A stretch of 19,238 nt of DNA from CBDVAK01 sp965371945 (GTDB lineage: Bacteria > Pseudomonadota > Gammaproteobacteria > Competibacterales > JAHEDQ01): assembly GCA_965371945.1 (NCBI GenBank), contig CBDVAK010000030.1, forward strand, positions 1 through 19,238, given 5' to 3'. This document shows, one piece after another, positions 1 to 6,497 of the stretch. The position numbers and the translations under genes are program-made. Under the pieces are notes generated by a model that did not search any database, was not told the origin of the DNA, and was given only the letters and a program-made list of their open reading frames with translations. Within the stretch, counting starts at the first letter, position 1. The number at the start of each line of letters is the position of its first letter.

Positions 1-581
1 TACGAGTTTTTGAAGATGGTGATTTTGTCTTCGCCCATACAGAGTACGACTTTGCTACACGAAATATAGGCTTCGAAATATTTCGTTTTGAAAACGGTCA
101 AGCTGTGGAGCATTGGGATAATATTCAGAAAAGAAAAGGGCCTAATATCTCTGGTCACTCAATGGTCGATGGCGAAACCAAAGTGATGGATTATGAAATG
201 ACAGAAAGTAACCGCACGGTGATTCAATCATTTGTTCACGACGTACTTATTCAAGGACATATTGAGAAGCTGAATGATTGCATAAACAACGAACACTATG
301 CGGAGCATAATCCACACCTTGGTGATGACCTAGTTGAATTATCCAGCGCTCTGTCAAAGTATCCCTATGATGGTTCTATTTCTATCAAGTATGAGAAATG
401 CCATCGCATTTTGGCTGAAGGTAGTTTTGTTCTATCTGTTTGCGAAGGCTATGCCAATCAAAACCCCTCTTCCTTCTTCGATCTCTATCGCCTAAAGGAT
501 GGAAAAATTGTTGAGCACTGGGACACAACAGAGGTTATTCCACCTCGAAGCGAATGGAAGAATAGCAACGGTAAGTTCTAA
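1..581 (+). CDS. SnoaL-like / NTF2-fold protein, 5' end cut by the window
   Basis: The frame is open from the left edge (first full codon at 3), so the start lies outside the window; the ATG at 105 is internal. Two SnoaL-like units can be seen. The first is only its C-terminal strands, ending with an FENGQAVEHWDN stretch around 87-122. The second spans about 205-550 and ends with the matching LKDGKIVEHWDTTE. The 'dGKivEHWD' ending is the hallmark of the SnoaL-like branch of the NTF2 superfamily, which includes polyketide cyclases and unassigned small enzymes. The visible part therefore suggests a tandem two-domain protein. The reaction cannot be predicted. The EthD-family gene follows after 50 bp and is probably co-transcribed within the same cassette. 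Codon use is AT-rich, like the other cassette genes. Confidence 0.8.
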   Translation, partial: RVFEDGDFVFAHTEYDFATRNIGFEIFRFENGQAVEHWDNIQKRKGPNISGHSMVDGETKVMDYEMTESNRTVIQSFVHDVLIQGHIEKLNDCINNEHYAEHNPHLGDDLVELSSALSKYPYDGSISIKYEKCHRILAEGSFVLSVCEGYANQNPSSFFDLYRLKDGKIVEHWDTTEVIPPRSEWKNSNGKF

Positions 582-631
582 GTGAGTACTATCGTGATAA
601 GGATTCAGCAAATGAAATCAGGAGTTATGAA

Positions 632-994
632 ATGATCAAATTTGTTATGTGTTTAACACGACACCCCGATATGTCTCGTGAAGATTTTAAGGATTATTGG
701 ATGAACAATCATGGCCCTTTCTTCATGAGTAATGCTGATGCGATGGGTGCAAAAAAATATGTGCAATCACACACGTTAGATACTCCATTAAATGAGGGCC
801 TGAGAAATTCACGAGGAATGCAGCCTGAATATGATGGTGTCGCTGAGGTTTGGTTTGAATCAGAGGAAGCCCTAATTGAGGGGATGAGTTCGCCAGAAGG
901 TCAGAAATTAGGAGCGGCGTTACTAGAAGATGAAAAGAATTTCATCGATCATTCTAAATCGTCGGCATTTATTGTGCATGAGCATGAGTTTTAA
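632..994 (+). CDS. EthD-family dimeric alpha/beta-barrel protein
   Basis: This 120-residue protein has the EthD-domain pattern: an N-terminal strand IKFVMCLTRHPDMSREDF, then a YWMNNHGP motif (the 'W...HGP' signature) at residues 23-30, and the closing strand AFIVHEHEF. The fold is a ferredoxin-like dimeric barrel found in small enzymes such as EthD and some polyketide-tailoring or muconolactone-type proteins. The reaction here is unknown. The ATG at 632 is supported by an AGGAG at 620-624 with a 7-base gap. The gene ends 2 bp before the attC R'' box, the usual compact arrangement of an integron cassette. Its partner in the cassette is the SnoaL-like gene; both families occur in aromatic or polyketide metabolism, but a shared pathway is only a guess. 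Confidence 0.88.
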   Translation: MIKFVMCLTRHPDMSREDFKDYWMNNHGPFFMSNADAMGAKKYVQSHTLDTPLNEGLRNSRGMQPEYDGVAEVWFESEEALIEGMSSPEGQKLGAALLEDEKNFIDHSKSSAFIVHEHEF

Positions 995-996
995 AT

Positions 997-1084
997 AGCT
1001 AACAATCACATCAACATTGGCCGTAAATACGCCGTTTCGCTACGCTACACTCTGCATTTACGGCAAGTTATGCAGGCGTTAAAT
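997..1084 (+). other. attC recombination site of an integron cassette
   Basis: R'' (AGCTAAC, 997-1003) and R' (GTTAAAT, 1078-1084, matching GTTRRRY) bracket an imperfect hairpin. Inner arms GCCGTAAAT (1020-1028) and ATTTACGGC (1056-1064) are perfectly complementary. Outside them CAT-c-AAC-a-TT-g (1009-1019) pairs with AAGTTATG (1065-1072), leaving three unpaired bases at 1012, 1016 and 1019, like the extrahelical bases of known attC sites. Five-base unpaired spacers (1004-1008 and 1073-1077) separate the R and L boxes, and a 27-base terminal loop lies at 1029-1055. Crossover would fall between G1078 and T1079. Everything described is read from the sequence; activity is inferred. Confidence 0.92.
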
Positions 1085-1399
1085 GCCTGTGATTGCGAAA
1101 TCCAGCGCGGCAACTATTTCTTCTCTTAAATGGCTGAGAGAGCCGATGGGACTTTTTAATGCCTTTGCGGGCATAGATGCAATCTGGGGTACAAGGAGCA
1201 GAAGTTCTTTCCCCTCATATGTCACTATTGGGGTAAGCCTTTTCATCTCTTCATTTCCAAAGTCAGCTTTTTTTCCCAGCGGAACCACGATTCGCGTAGC
1301 TATATCGGAGATGACGCTACTTTGAATATCTACTATGAAGGGATAGGCTCGGCGAGTAGCTTTGCTCGGGTTAGCATACACGTCGAACTGAGGCATCAA
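1079..1399 (-). CDS. ccdB: CcdB toxin (DNA gyrase poison), integron-type
   Basis: This 106-residue protein matches the CcdB family over its full usual length. It begins with a QFDVYANPSKATRRAYPFIV segment and ends in DFAITGI. That ending resembles the ITGI terminus of the Vibrio fischeri integron-type CcdB rather than the WGI of the F plasmid protein. CcdB binds GyrA and traps gyrase-DNA complexes; the extreme C-terminus contacts GyrA in the F protein. The start overlaps the end of ccdA by 4 bp (1396-1399), so translation is coupled. The stop codon (1079-1081) lies inside the GTTAAAT core of the neighbouring attC, so the cassette boundary itself supplies the stop. The gene is reversed relative to the EthD cassette and relies on its own promoter. 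Confidence 0.93.
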   Translation of the reverse strand: MMPQFDVYANPSKATRRAYPFIVDIQSSVISDIATRIVVPLGKKADFGNEEMKRLTPIVTYEGKELLLLVPQIASMPAKALKSPIGSLSHLREEIVAALDFAITGI

Positions 1400-1641
1400 A
1401 ATTCCTTGTATGCCTCGCCAAAGCAGCCGTGCTCCTCGGTAAACTCGTTATATGCTCTAATGGCTATTCGATTTTCGATGGCCCATTTATCGGCGTTGGC
1501 CTGGGCTAGCCTGGCTTGTAGTGCCTGCTCCAGCGTGGCAGAGAGGTTTATGTCCAATGCCCTGGACTTATTCAACAAATCACTGTTTACGCTAAGGTTT
1601 GTAGCCTTCTTGGGGGCATCGGCATCAAATAATTGGTTCAT
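1396..1641 (-). CDS. ccdA: CcdA antitoxin
   Basis: This 81-residue protein has the CcdA layout. An N-terminal ribbon-helix-helix DNA-binding part (about residues 13-50, with ATNLSVNSDLLNKSRAL) is followed by a flexible acidic tail ending EHGCFGEAYKEF that would wrap CcdB. CcdA neutralises CcdB and represses the operon. The ATG at 1641 has an AGAGGA ribosome site with a 7-base gap. A strong promoter with an embedded 18-bp palindrome lies directly upstream (1671-1699), fitting autorepression. The stop overlaps the ccdB start. In E. coli the TldD/TldE protease takes part in CcdA degradation, and that pair is encoded in this window at 5124-7970; any link here is inference. Confidence 0.92.
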   Translation of the reverse strand: MNQLFDADAPKKATNLSVNSDLLNKSRALDINLSATLEQALQARLAQANADKWAIENRIAIRAYNEFTEEHGCFGEAYKEF

Positions 1642-1670
1642 GCGCGTATCCTCTAAACGGTATGCTCTGC

Positions 1671-1699
1671 ATTATGCGCATGCGAATGCGCACTGTAAA
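1671..1699 (-). promoter_or_regulatory. ccdAB promoter with embedded operator palindrome
   Basis: Read on the minus strand there is a TTTACA -35 box (1694-1699), a 17-base spacer and a CATAAT -10 box (1671-1676), close to the sigma-70 consensus with ideal spacing. A perfect inverted repeat, TGCGCAT-gcga-ATGCGCA (1675-1692), fills the spacer and is well placed for CcdA autorepression. A promoter inside the cassette explains how a reverse-oriented cassette can be expressed. Confidence 0.8.
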
Positions 1700-1701
1700 G
1701 C

Positions 1702-1786
1702 GTTTAACGAGTCCCTCCGTGTCAGTATGAAGTGAGACAGTCAGGGTGCTGAAGTATGTATAACATTCTGTGGAGGGTGGTTGGAT
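1702..1786 (+). other. Possible second attC, at the end of the ccdAB cassette
   Basis: A GTTTAAC box (1702-1708, matching RYYYAAC) and a GTTGGAT box (1780-1786, matching GTTRRRY) stand 85 bp apart. Between them CCCTCC (1713-1718) pairs with GGAGGG (1772-1777), and CAGTATG (1723-1729) pairs with CATTCTG (1764-1770) with one mismatch. The spacers are unequal (4 and 2 bases) and the bulges are larger than in the site at 997-1084, so it is either a divergent attC or a chance match. Its place immediately upstream of the ccdAB promoter is where the cassette's own attC is expected. Confidence 0.45.
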
Positions 1787-1878
1787 AAAGTGCAATGCCG
1801 ATGCCCTCTGATGTCTCACGCGGCGGTCAGGCCGCCAAAGGCTGAGCCATTCCGGGATTGTTTTGAACCGAGGTTGTC

Positions 1879-1947
1879 ATGAACAAGATGGAACTGGTCT
1901 GTCCCGCCGGCAGTCTGCCGGCCCTCAAGGCAGCGGTGGACAATGGT
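1879..1947 (+). pseudogene. ubiU: ubiU 5' remnant (peptidase U32 family), truncated after 23 codons
   Basis: ATG at 1879 starts MNKMELVCPAG followed by LPALKAAVDNG. This is the conserved N-terminus of UbiU (YhbU), a U32-family protein of oxygen-independent ubiquinone hydroxylation. Family members normally continue with ADAVY and run to about 330 residues. Here similarity stops after codon 23 and the frame reads unrelated residues to a stop at about 2017. An AGG ribosome site before the ATG looks intact, and the 92 bp from 1787 to 1878 may be the native leader; it contains a short GGCGG/CCGCC hairpin near 1822-1836. The break at about 1947 falls inside the 3' end of the convergent hydrolase gene, whose last six codons and stop are antisense to this fragment. 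The signature is short, so identity rests on about 20 residues. Confidence 0.7.
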
Positions 1948-3271
1948 ATGTCTGGAACAACGGCGGGTGGCATGGCGGTTCCTCCGGATAATCGACCGGC
2001 ATTTCCCAGAAGTTGAGCATTCGGTGAGAGAGTGGTCGGCCAGGACTGCCGGGTTTATCCCCGTCGTTGATGACCCGAATGATGTCGGAACTTGTCGCGG
2101 GATTGTTCAGATAGTAAGCGTGACCGGCAAAGCTGCCCACGCCGTCGACATCGATGAACGCGACGTTTTTCACGATACTGAAGATGGCTTGCTCCTGTTC
2201 GCCCAGGTCTGCGGCTCGGATTCGACCGAAGCGGGTGCCGCTCATCAGCGTTTCCGAGAAGTCCAACGCTTTGTCGGAGTCGGTGGTGTAGACGGTTATC
2301 TGACCGAATGCCGGTCCGATTCTTTCCGCCATGAGGCGTTGACGCACGACGTCGAAATCGAGGTCGGGTGCAGCCAGGATGAGGTTCTCGATTCGATAGG
2401 TCTCCCGCGGACTACGTCCTGATGCTCTGGCTTCGATGATGAGCTCCCGCAGCGCAGTGGTGGTCACGTCGGTACCCCGGCTGTGCGCAAGGATGTTGAT
2501 TCGCTCCACTTCCTCGAAGGATGCGAGTAACCGAATCAGGTTTTTCAAGTGATAGATCGTGAACTCTCCTGATTCGCGATCGACGAAGTAGCCGAGCAGG
2601 CCGCCGTGTGCGGCAGGCCACGAATAGAGCAGCGGTACGCCACGGCGGCCAAGGAAATGCCAAACCTCCGCCAGCGAGGCCGCGGCCCAGTCGAAGGAAT
2701 TATTGAATCCGTGGACGAAGATCTGGACCTCGTTATAGCCGGTCTCGCGCATTCGTTGGTTGATCTCCTGACGAAACCGTGCGGCTACCCGGTCGTGCTC
2801 GGCCCGGACTCGGGGGTCTTCCCTCGCTTCGCCATCGACCACCAGGAAGGGGTATGGGGTTGGGGGGAAACGGCCGATCTCGGTGCGTGAGCGCACCCGG
2901 ATCGCGGGCGAACTTGGTCGAGAGGCGGTATCGCTCATCTCGACCAACTGCGCCCAGGTCAAGTCATTTCCGATCTCCACGATGGCCGAACCGAATCCCA
3001 CGGACGCTGAGCGTCCGGTGCCGTAGCGGATCGCGCCATCGGCGGAGGTCTCAGGCGCCCGGTCGGTGACAAACAACAGGTCGACCCTGTTGCTCTTCAA
3101 GCTGGTGGGGACGCTGGACTCGGGATAGTGACCGCCGTGGGCGTAGATATTCGGTGTGGGCATGAGCCTCGGAGCGGACGAGCACCCCGTGAACAAAAGC
3201 ATGATGCACGACCAGGTAAAAGGGGACGCTACCCTTTTTGATCGGACAAGACTCCGCAATTGGGTCCTCAT
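1925..3271 (-). CDS. Alpha/beta hydrolase lipoprotein (DUF900-like)
   Basis: I chose the ATG at 3271, whose ATGA overlaps the hipA stop; the frame also opens at an ATG at 3283. Numbered from 3271 (448 residues), a basic N-terminus and short hydrophobic stretch lead to a lipobox, LFTGC, with Cys30, so the protein is probably membrane-anchored. The hydrolase domain shows the DUF900 pattern: FVHGFNN (about 185-191), YSWPA (216-220), a nucleophile elbow AHSRG with Ser264, APDLD (301-305) as a likely acid, and GHAYY with His384. These form a plausible Ser-Asp-His triad; the substrate is unknown. The last residues (HCPPLP) and the stop are encoded on the strand opposite the ubiU remnant, so the native C-terminus was probably replaced at a DNA junction. 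The coupling to hipBA is unusual. Confidence 0.85.
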   Translation of the reverse strand: MRTQLRSLVRSKRVASPFTWSCIMLLFTGCSSAPRLMPTPNIYAHGGHYPESSVPTSLKSNRVDLLFVTDRAPETSADGAIRYGTGRSASVGFGSAIVEIGNDLTWAQLVEMSDTASRPSSPAIRVRSRTEIGRFPPTPYPFLVVDGEAREDPRVRAEHDRVAARFRQEINQRMRETGYNEVQIFVHGFNNSFDWAAASLAEVWHFLGRRGVPLLYSWPAAHGGLLGYFVDRESGEFTIYHLKNLIRLLASFEEVERINILAHSRGTDVTTTALRELIIEARASGRSPRETYRIENLILAAPDLDFDVVRQRLMAERIGPAFGQITVYTTDSDKALDFSETLMSGTRFGRIRAADLGEQEQAIFSIVKNVAFIDVDGVGSFAGHAYYLNNPATSSDIIRVINDGDKPGSPGRPLSHRMLNFWEMPVDYPEEPPCHPPLFQTYHCPPLP

Positions 3272-4500
3272 GCGGATTTCCAACCCTGGAAGCAGTATGG
3301 GTTCAATACCGCTCGTCCCCAGAGTCGGTTGCGTTCGGCTGCTGCCAAATCAGATTCTTCGCAAACACTCACCCAGTTGTCTTCGACCACGGCGATGAAC
3401 TGGTTGATCGTCGCCATGGCGACGGACTTCTGCAGCTGGAATTTTCGGTGGGCGGAGAGGACATTGACCAGCGTTGCCGCGTTACCCGCGGCTCCACCGA
3501 CATCCATAGCCTGTGTCGCCACCTGCCCGACACGCATTTGCGGGCAAATGTCATAGGCTGGCGTCAGACTCAGACTTCGCCCGTCCCAGAATGCGGAGTG
3601 ATTGCGTGCATGATCATCGGTATTGCCGATCAGCACGTTGAAGACCAAGCGCCGGTATAACTCAATCAGCGTCGCCTGTGGTTTGCTGAATCGCTGGCGA
3701 ACTCGGTCGGCGAGGTCTCCGTAACTGGCGTAACGGGCTTCTATCTCGTTCAGTTCCAGAAGGCTCAGGCCACTCAGCATCAGACGACGGGTGTGACCCG
3801 CGGCGGCGCCCATGCGATCGAAGCGTTCGACCATCAACACGTCCTTACCCAGGGAGGAGGTCAGCGACACCGGCGCGACAGTGAGTCCCGCAAGAATGCC
3901 CAAGCGCATGCCAATGTACTCTACCTTGACCACCGGATAGAAATCAGTGGATGAGTCGAACTTGGCAATGAAGTGTTTACCATCATGATCGACCAATGCC
4001 TTGGGTCGGGCGCCGCCGACACTGGTGCCGCGCAGCAGGGCTAGATCCAGTTCCGGAGGGAGGGCCTGATTGGCTTCCAGCAGTTTTGCAGCCCGTTGCA
4101 GATCATCGAGTGTGGGATGATCGGATTCTCTTGGCAGGTACTCAGAGGCGCTGGCCTGGAAATCCAGTGCACCGATGCGATCGCTGCCGGACAATAACAG
4201 GAAGTCCAGCTCATCCGCCGCCAGCTTCGGATACTGGTATTCCACAACGCGGCGGCCCCAGGCGTCGGGGCCGGCATCGCGTAAGCACGAATGAATGGTG
4301 TTCATGCCGGTTGGTGCGAAGGAGCCGGGTTGCAGCGGCAGTTCGAATGGCGACAAGGCGATCGCGTTAGTGCGTTCGCGATAGGAGCGGCCGTAGGTGA
4401 AGTGATGCAGGGAGCCATGCTTTTCAACACGGCCTGCCACCACAGGTACGCATCTGCCAGGCAGCCAAATCCACACGAAAGCCTTAGTTGCAGCCTGCAT
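3268..4500 (-). CDS. hipA: HipA-family serine/threonine kinase toxin
   Basis: This 410-residue protein spans the whole HipA fold. It has an N-terminal subdomain to about residue 105, then GTSVGGARPK (158-167; Ser160 sits where HipA autophosphorylates), a FIAK lysine (180), VERFDR (224-229), the catalytic loop GNTDDHARNH with Asp295, and LTPAYDICP with metal-binding Asp317. All kinase residues I looked for are present, so the protein should be active. E. coli HipA phosphorylates glutamyl-tRNA synthetase and induces persistence; the target here may differ. The ATG at 4500 follows an in-frame TGA and has a GGTGAG ribosome site. hipB lies 79 bp upstream, a wider gap than the overlap usual in hipBA operons. 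The lipoprotein hydrolase follows with a 4-bp overlap. Confidence 0.93.
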   Translation of the reverse strand: MQAATKAFVWIWLPGRCVPVVAGRVEKHGSLHHFTYGRSYRERTNAIALSPFELPLQPGSFAPTGMNTIHSCLRDAGPDAWGRRVVEYQYPKLAADELDFLLLSGSDRIGALDFQASASEYLPRESDHPTLDDLQRAAKLLEANQALPPELDLALLRGTSVGGARPKALVDHDGKHFIAKFDSSTDFYPVVKVEYIGMRLGILAGLTVAPVSLTSSLGKDVLMVERFDRMGAAAGHTRRLMLSGLSLLELNEIEARYASYGDLADRVRQRFSKPQATLIELYRRLVFNVLIGNTDDHARNHSAFWDGRSLSLTPAYDICPQMRVGQVATQAMDVGGAAGNAATLVNVLSAHRKFQLQKSVAMATINQFIAVVEDNWVSVCEESDLAAAERNRLWGRAVLNPYCFQGWKSA

Positions 4501-4579
4501 ATCTCACCAGTTTTCTGCGTCCCGACGACACGGCCAGTCCAGTCTTCACCTGGTCGCAAGCGCTGGACAGGGCTGCGGG

Positions 4580-4915
4580 CTAGAAATTATCGTCCAACAC
4601 CACTTTCCCGCGTCCCCTACGCTCGGGAAGAATGCTTGTGAGGCTGGCTACCAACGTGGCCAATTTGTTGAACTCACGCTGATCGTTCGCCAGCAGGGGA
4701 ATCCCGACGATATGTGCCGCTTCAAATACCGTCCCCACACTCACCTTCGGGGCTCCTTTCTCAAGGGCAATCACGGTGTGACGACTGATCCCCAAGCGTT
4801 CACCCAGCTCTGCCTGGCTCATGCCACGCTCCAGCCTGGCGGCCTTGATCATGGCTCCCAGGGTGTTGAGAGCACCGAGCGTGCTGCTTGAGAGCGTGAG
4901 AGCATACTTGCGCAT
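4580..4915 (-). CDS. hipB: HipB-like antitoxin, XRE-type HTH
   Basis: The helix-turn-helix (about residues 21-65 from the chosen start, with RLERGMSQAELGERLGISR and then HTVIALEKG) is a typical XRE/HipB DNA-binding domain. It is followed by a C-terminal part ending KVVLDDNF. HipB neutralises HipA and represses the operon. The frame stays open further upstream to a TTG at 4978, but that extension would run through two AGTCGACATA repeats that look like operators. I therefore prefer the ATG at 4915 (111 residues), although its ribosome site is weak. The gene precedes hipA in the same direction. Confidence 0.88.
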   Translation of the reverse strand: MRKYALTLSSSTLGALNTLGAMIKAARLERGMSQAELGERLGISRHTVIALEKGAPKVSVGTVFEAAHIVGIPLLANDQREFNKLATLVASLTSILPERRGRGKVVLDDNF

Positions 4916-4929
4916 GATGTGTATTCTTA

Positions 4930-4970
4930 AGTCGACATAACAAGCTTTAGAGTTAACTATAGTCGACATA
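4930..4970 (-). promoter_or_regulatory. Candidate hipBA operator: two direct repeats
   Basis: AGTCGACATA occurs at 4930-4939 and again at 4961-4970. The copies are 31 bp apart start to start (about three helical turns), each centred on the palindrome GTCGAC, in an AT-rich stretch directly upstream of hipB. The arrangement fits cooperative binding of a HipB dimer to same-face sites. No clean -35/-10 pair could be assigned. Confidence 0.55.
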
Positions 4971-5123
4971 TAGCGCAAAATCCATGTGCAGTGAAGTCCG
5001 CAGGTGAAATGCCGGGGACGCTGCTGAGCGAAGCAGGTTGCAAGGCAACATGGCCGGAATCAAGGCGCGAAGAACCCGGCATCCGGCGCGCGCCAACAAT
5101 GCTACTGCAGCCGAATCCCCGTA

Positions 5124-6494
5124 TCAGGCGCCGGCAATGATCATCTTGCCGACCAGGATTGCACCGGTCTGAATGTTGCCCCTGCGATCGACATCGTCCC
5201 CAATCGCTTCGATCCCGGTCAGCATATCCTTGAGGTTGCCGGCGATGGTGACACCGGAAACCGGGTGCTGGATCTCGCCGTCATGGATCCAGAATCCGGC
5301 AGCACCCCGTGAATAGTCACCGGTCACCAGGTTGATCCCCTGGCCCATCAACTCGGTAACCAGCAGCCCGGTACCCATGCATTTCAACATGGCTTCGAAG
5401 TCCATTGAATTGTCTGAGCGCACCATGACATTGTGGGCACCACCGGCGTGCCCGGTACTGCACATGTCGAGTTTGCGGGCCGCGTAGCTGCCCAGCAGAT
5501 AGGTTTGCAGCACACCATTCCGGACCAGATCGCGGTTCCGGGTGGCAACGCCCTCGGGATCGAAAGCTGCGCTTCCCGGCGCGCCGCGCAAGTGGGGTTG
5601 CTCTTGAATTTGCACGTGATGCGCACACACTGGCAGGTTCAAAGTATCCAGCAAAAAGCTGGATTTCCGGTACAGATTTCCACCGCTGACAGCCGCCAGC
5701 AGGTGGCCGATCAGGCTACGCGCTACCGGAGCCTCGAACAATATGGGTGCCGTCACAGTGTTCACCGGTACCGACCCCAGGCGTGCCACTGTACGTCGAC
5801 CCGCCTCTACTCCAACCGCCTCCGGAGATTCCAGATCCTTTGCATCCCGGGTTGCGCTATACCAGTGGTCGCGCTGCATACCCTGCGTGTCGCCGGCCAC
5901 CATCACACAACTCAGGCTGTGTCGGGTGCCACGGGTGGCGGCCAGAAAACCGTGGCTGTTGCCATAACAGCGTATGGCGCTGCCGGTCGTGATGCTGGCG
6001 CCGTCGGAGTTGATCAGGCGGCTATCGTGAGCGAGCGCGGCGGCTTCGCAGGACTTCGCGATCTCGATCGCTGCTTTCGGTTCCAGTTGCCAGGGGTGGT
6101 AGAGATCCAGGTCGAGTGGATCCTTTGCCATCAGATCAGCATCGGCCAAGCCCTGGAACGGGTCCGGCGAGGTGGCCCGGGCGATGGCGCAAGCTGCGTC
6201 GACGGCCGCCTGTATGGCTGAGCGGTCAAACTGGTTGCAGCTTGCACTCCCGGTTCGATGGCCCACATACACGCTGACCGTAAAGCTCTGGTCACGTTCC
6301 TGCTGCAGGGTATCCACGTGGCCTTTGCGCACCTTGATCGTCAGGCCTCGGGAGACACCCACGCGGGCTTCGGCGGAACCGGCTCCCTGGCTCTTTGCCT
6401 GGGCCAGCGCGAAACGAACCAGCGGTTCGAGTTCCGCTTCCGAGGGCAGGGAATCGTGGTTGCGACTATGGTCTTGCTCGGGGGCGTGGTTCAT
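5124..6494 (-). CDS. pmbA: TldE/PmbA subunit of the TldD-TldE metalloprotease
   Basis: This 456-residue protein matches PmbA (TldE) at full length. The hallmark segment lies at about 374-403 and includes LLVTELMGQG and TGDYSRGAAGFW, followed by GEIQHPVSGVTIAGN. TldE pairs with TldD in a heterodimer that removes or degrades flexible peptides; in E. coli it processes microcin B17 and takes part in CcdA turnover. TldE lacks the zinc motif, and none is seen here, so activity depends on the partner. The ATG lies 3 bp after the tldD stop, so the two genes form a coupled operon. In E. coli they are unlinked, while many other bacteria keep them together. No terminator is evident in the 208 bp between this gene and hipB. 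Confidence 0.96.
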   Translation of the reverse strand: MNHAPEQDHSRNHDSLPSEAELEPLVRFALAQAKSQGAGSAEARVGVSRGLTIKVRKGHVDTLQQERDQSFTVSVYVGHRTGSASCNQFDRSAIQAAVDAACAIARATSPDPFQGLADADLMAKDPLDLDLYHPWQLEPKAAIEIAKSCEAAALAHDSRLINSDGASITTGSAIRCYGNSHGFLAATRGTRHSLSCVMVAGDTQGMQRDHWYSATRDAKDLESPEAVGVEAGRRTVARLGSVPVNTVTAPILFEAPVARSLIGHLLAAVSGGNLYRKSSFLLDTLNLPVCAHHVQIQEQPHLRGAPGSAAFDPEGVATRNRDLVRNGVLQTYLLGSYAARKLDMCSTGHAGGAHNVMVRSDNSMDFEAMLKCMGTGLLVTELMGQGINLVTGDYSRGAAGFWIHDGEIQHPVSGVTIAGNLKDMLTGIEAIGDDVDRRGNIQTGAILVGKMIIAGA

Positions 6495-6497
6495 CGC

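Larger units (their letters stand above)
1..1786 (+). mobile_element. Right-hand end of an integron gene-cassette array
   Basis: The stretch holds cassette-type genes (SnoaL-like, EthD-like, ccdAB), one convincing attC site at 997-1084 and a weaker one at 1702-1786. It is visibly richer in A and T than everything after about 1800. By attC orientation (R'' on the left, the GTTRRRY core on the right) any integrase gene would lie to the left, outside the window. The SnoaL and EthD genes have no attC between them (582-631), so they travel as one two-gene cassette. ccdAB occupies the next cassette in reverse orientation. The left limit is the window edge. The right limit is inferred from the second attC-like site and the ubiU remnant that follows. 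Confidence 0.75.

Noticed and set aside
1322..1735. 137-codon plus-strand frame opposite ccdA and part of ccdB
   Set aside because: It is antisense to the confident ccdAB pair and crosses its promoter and operator.
1822..1836. GGCGG/CCGCC hairpin as a transcription terminator for the cassette array
   Set aside because: The stem is only 5 bp and is not followed by a T-run.
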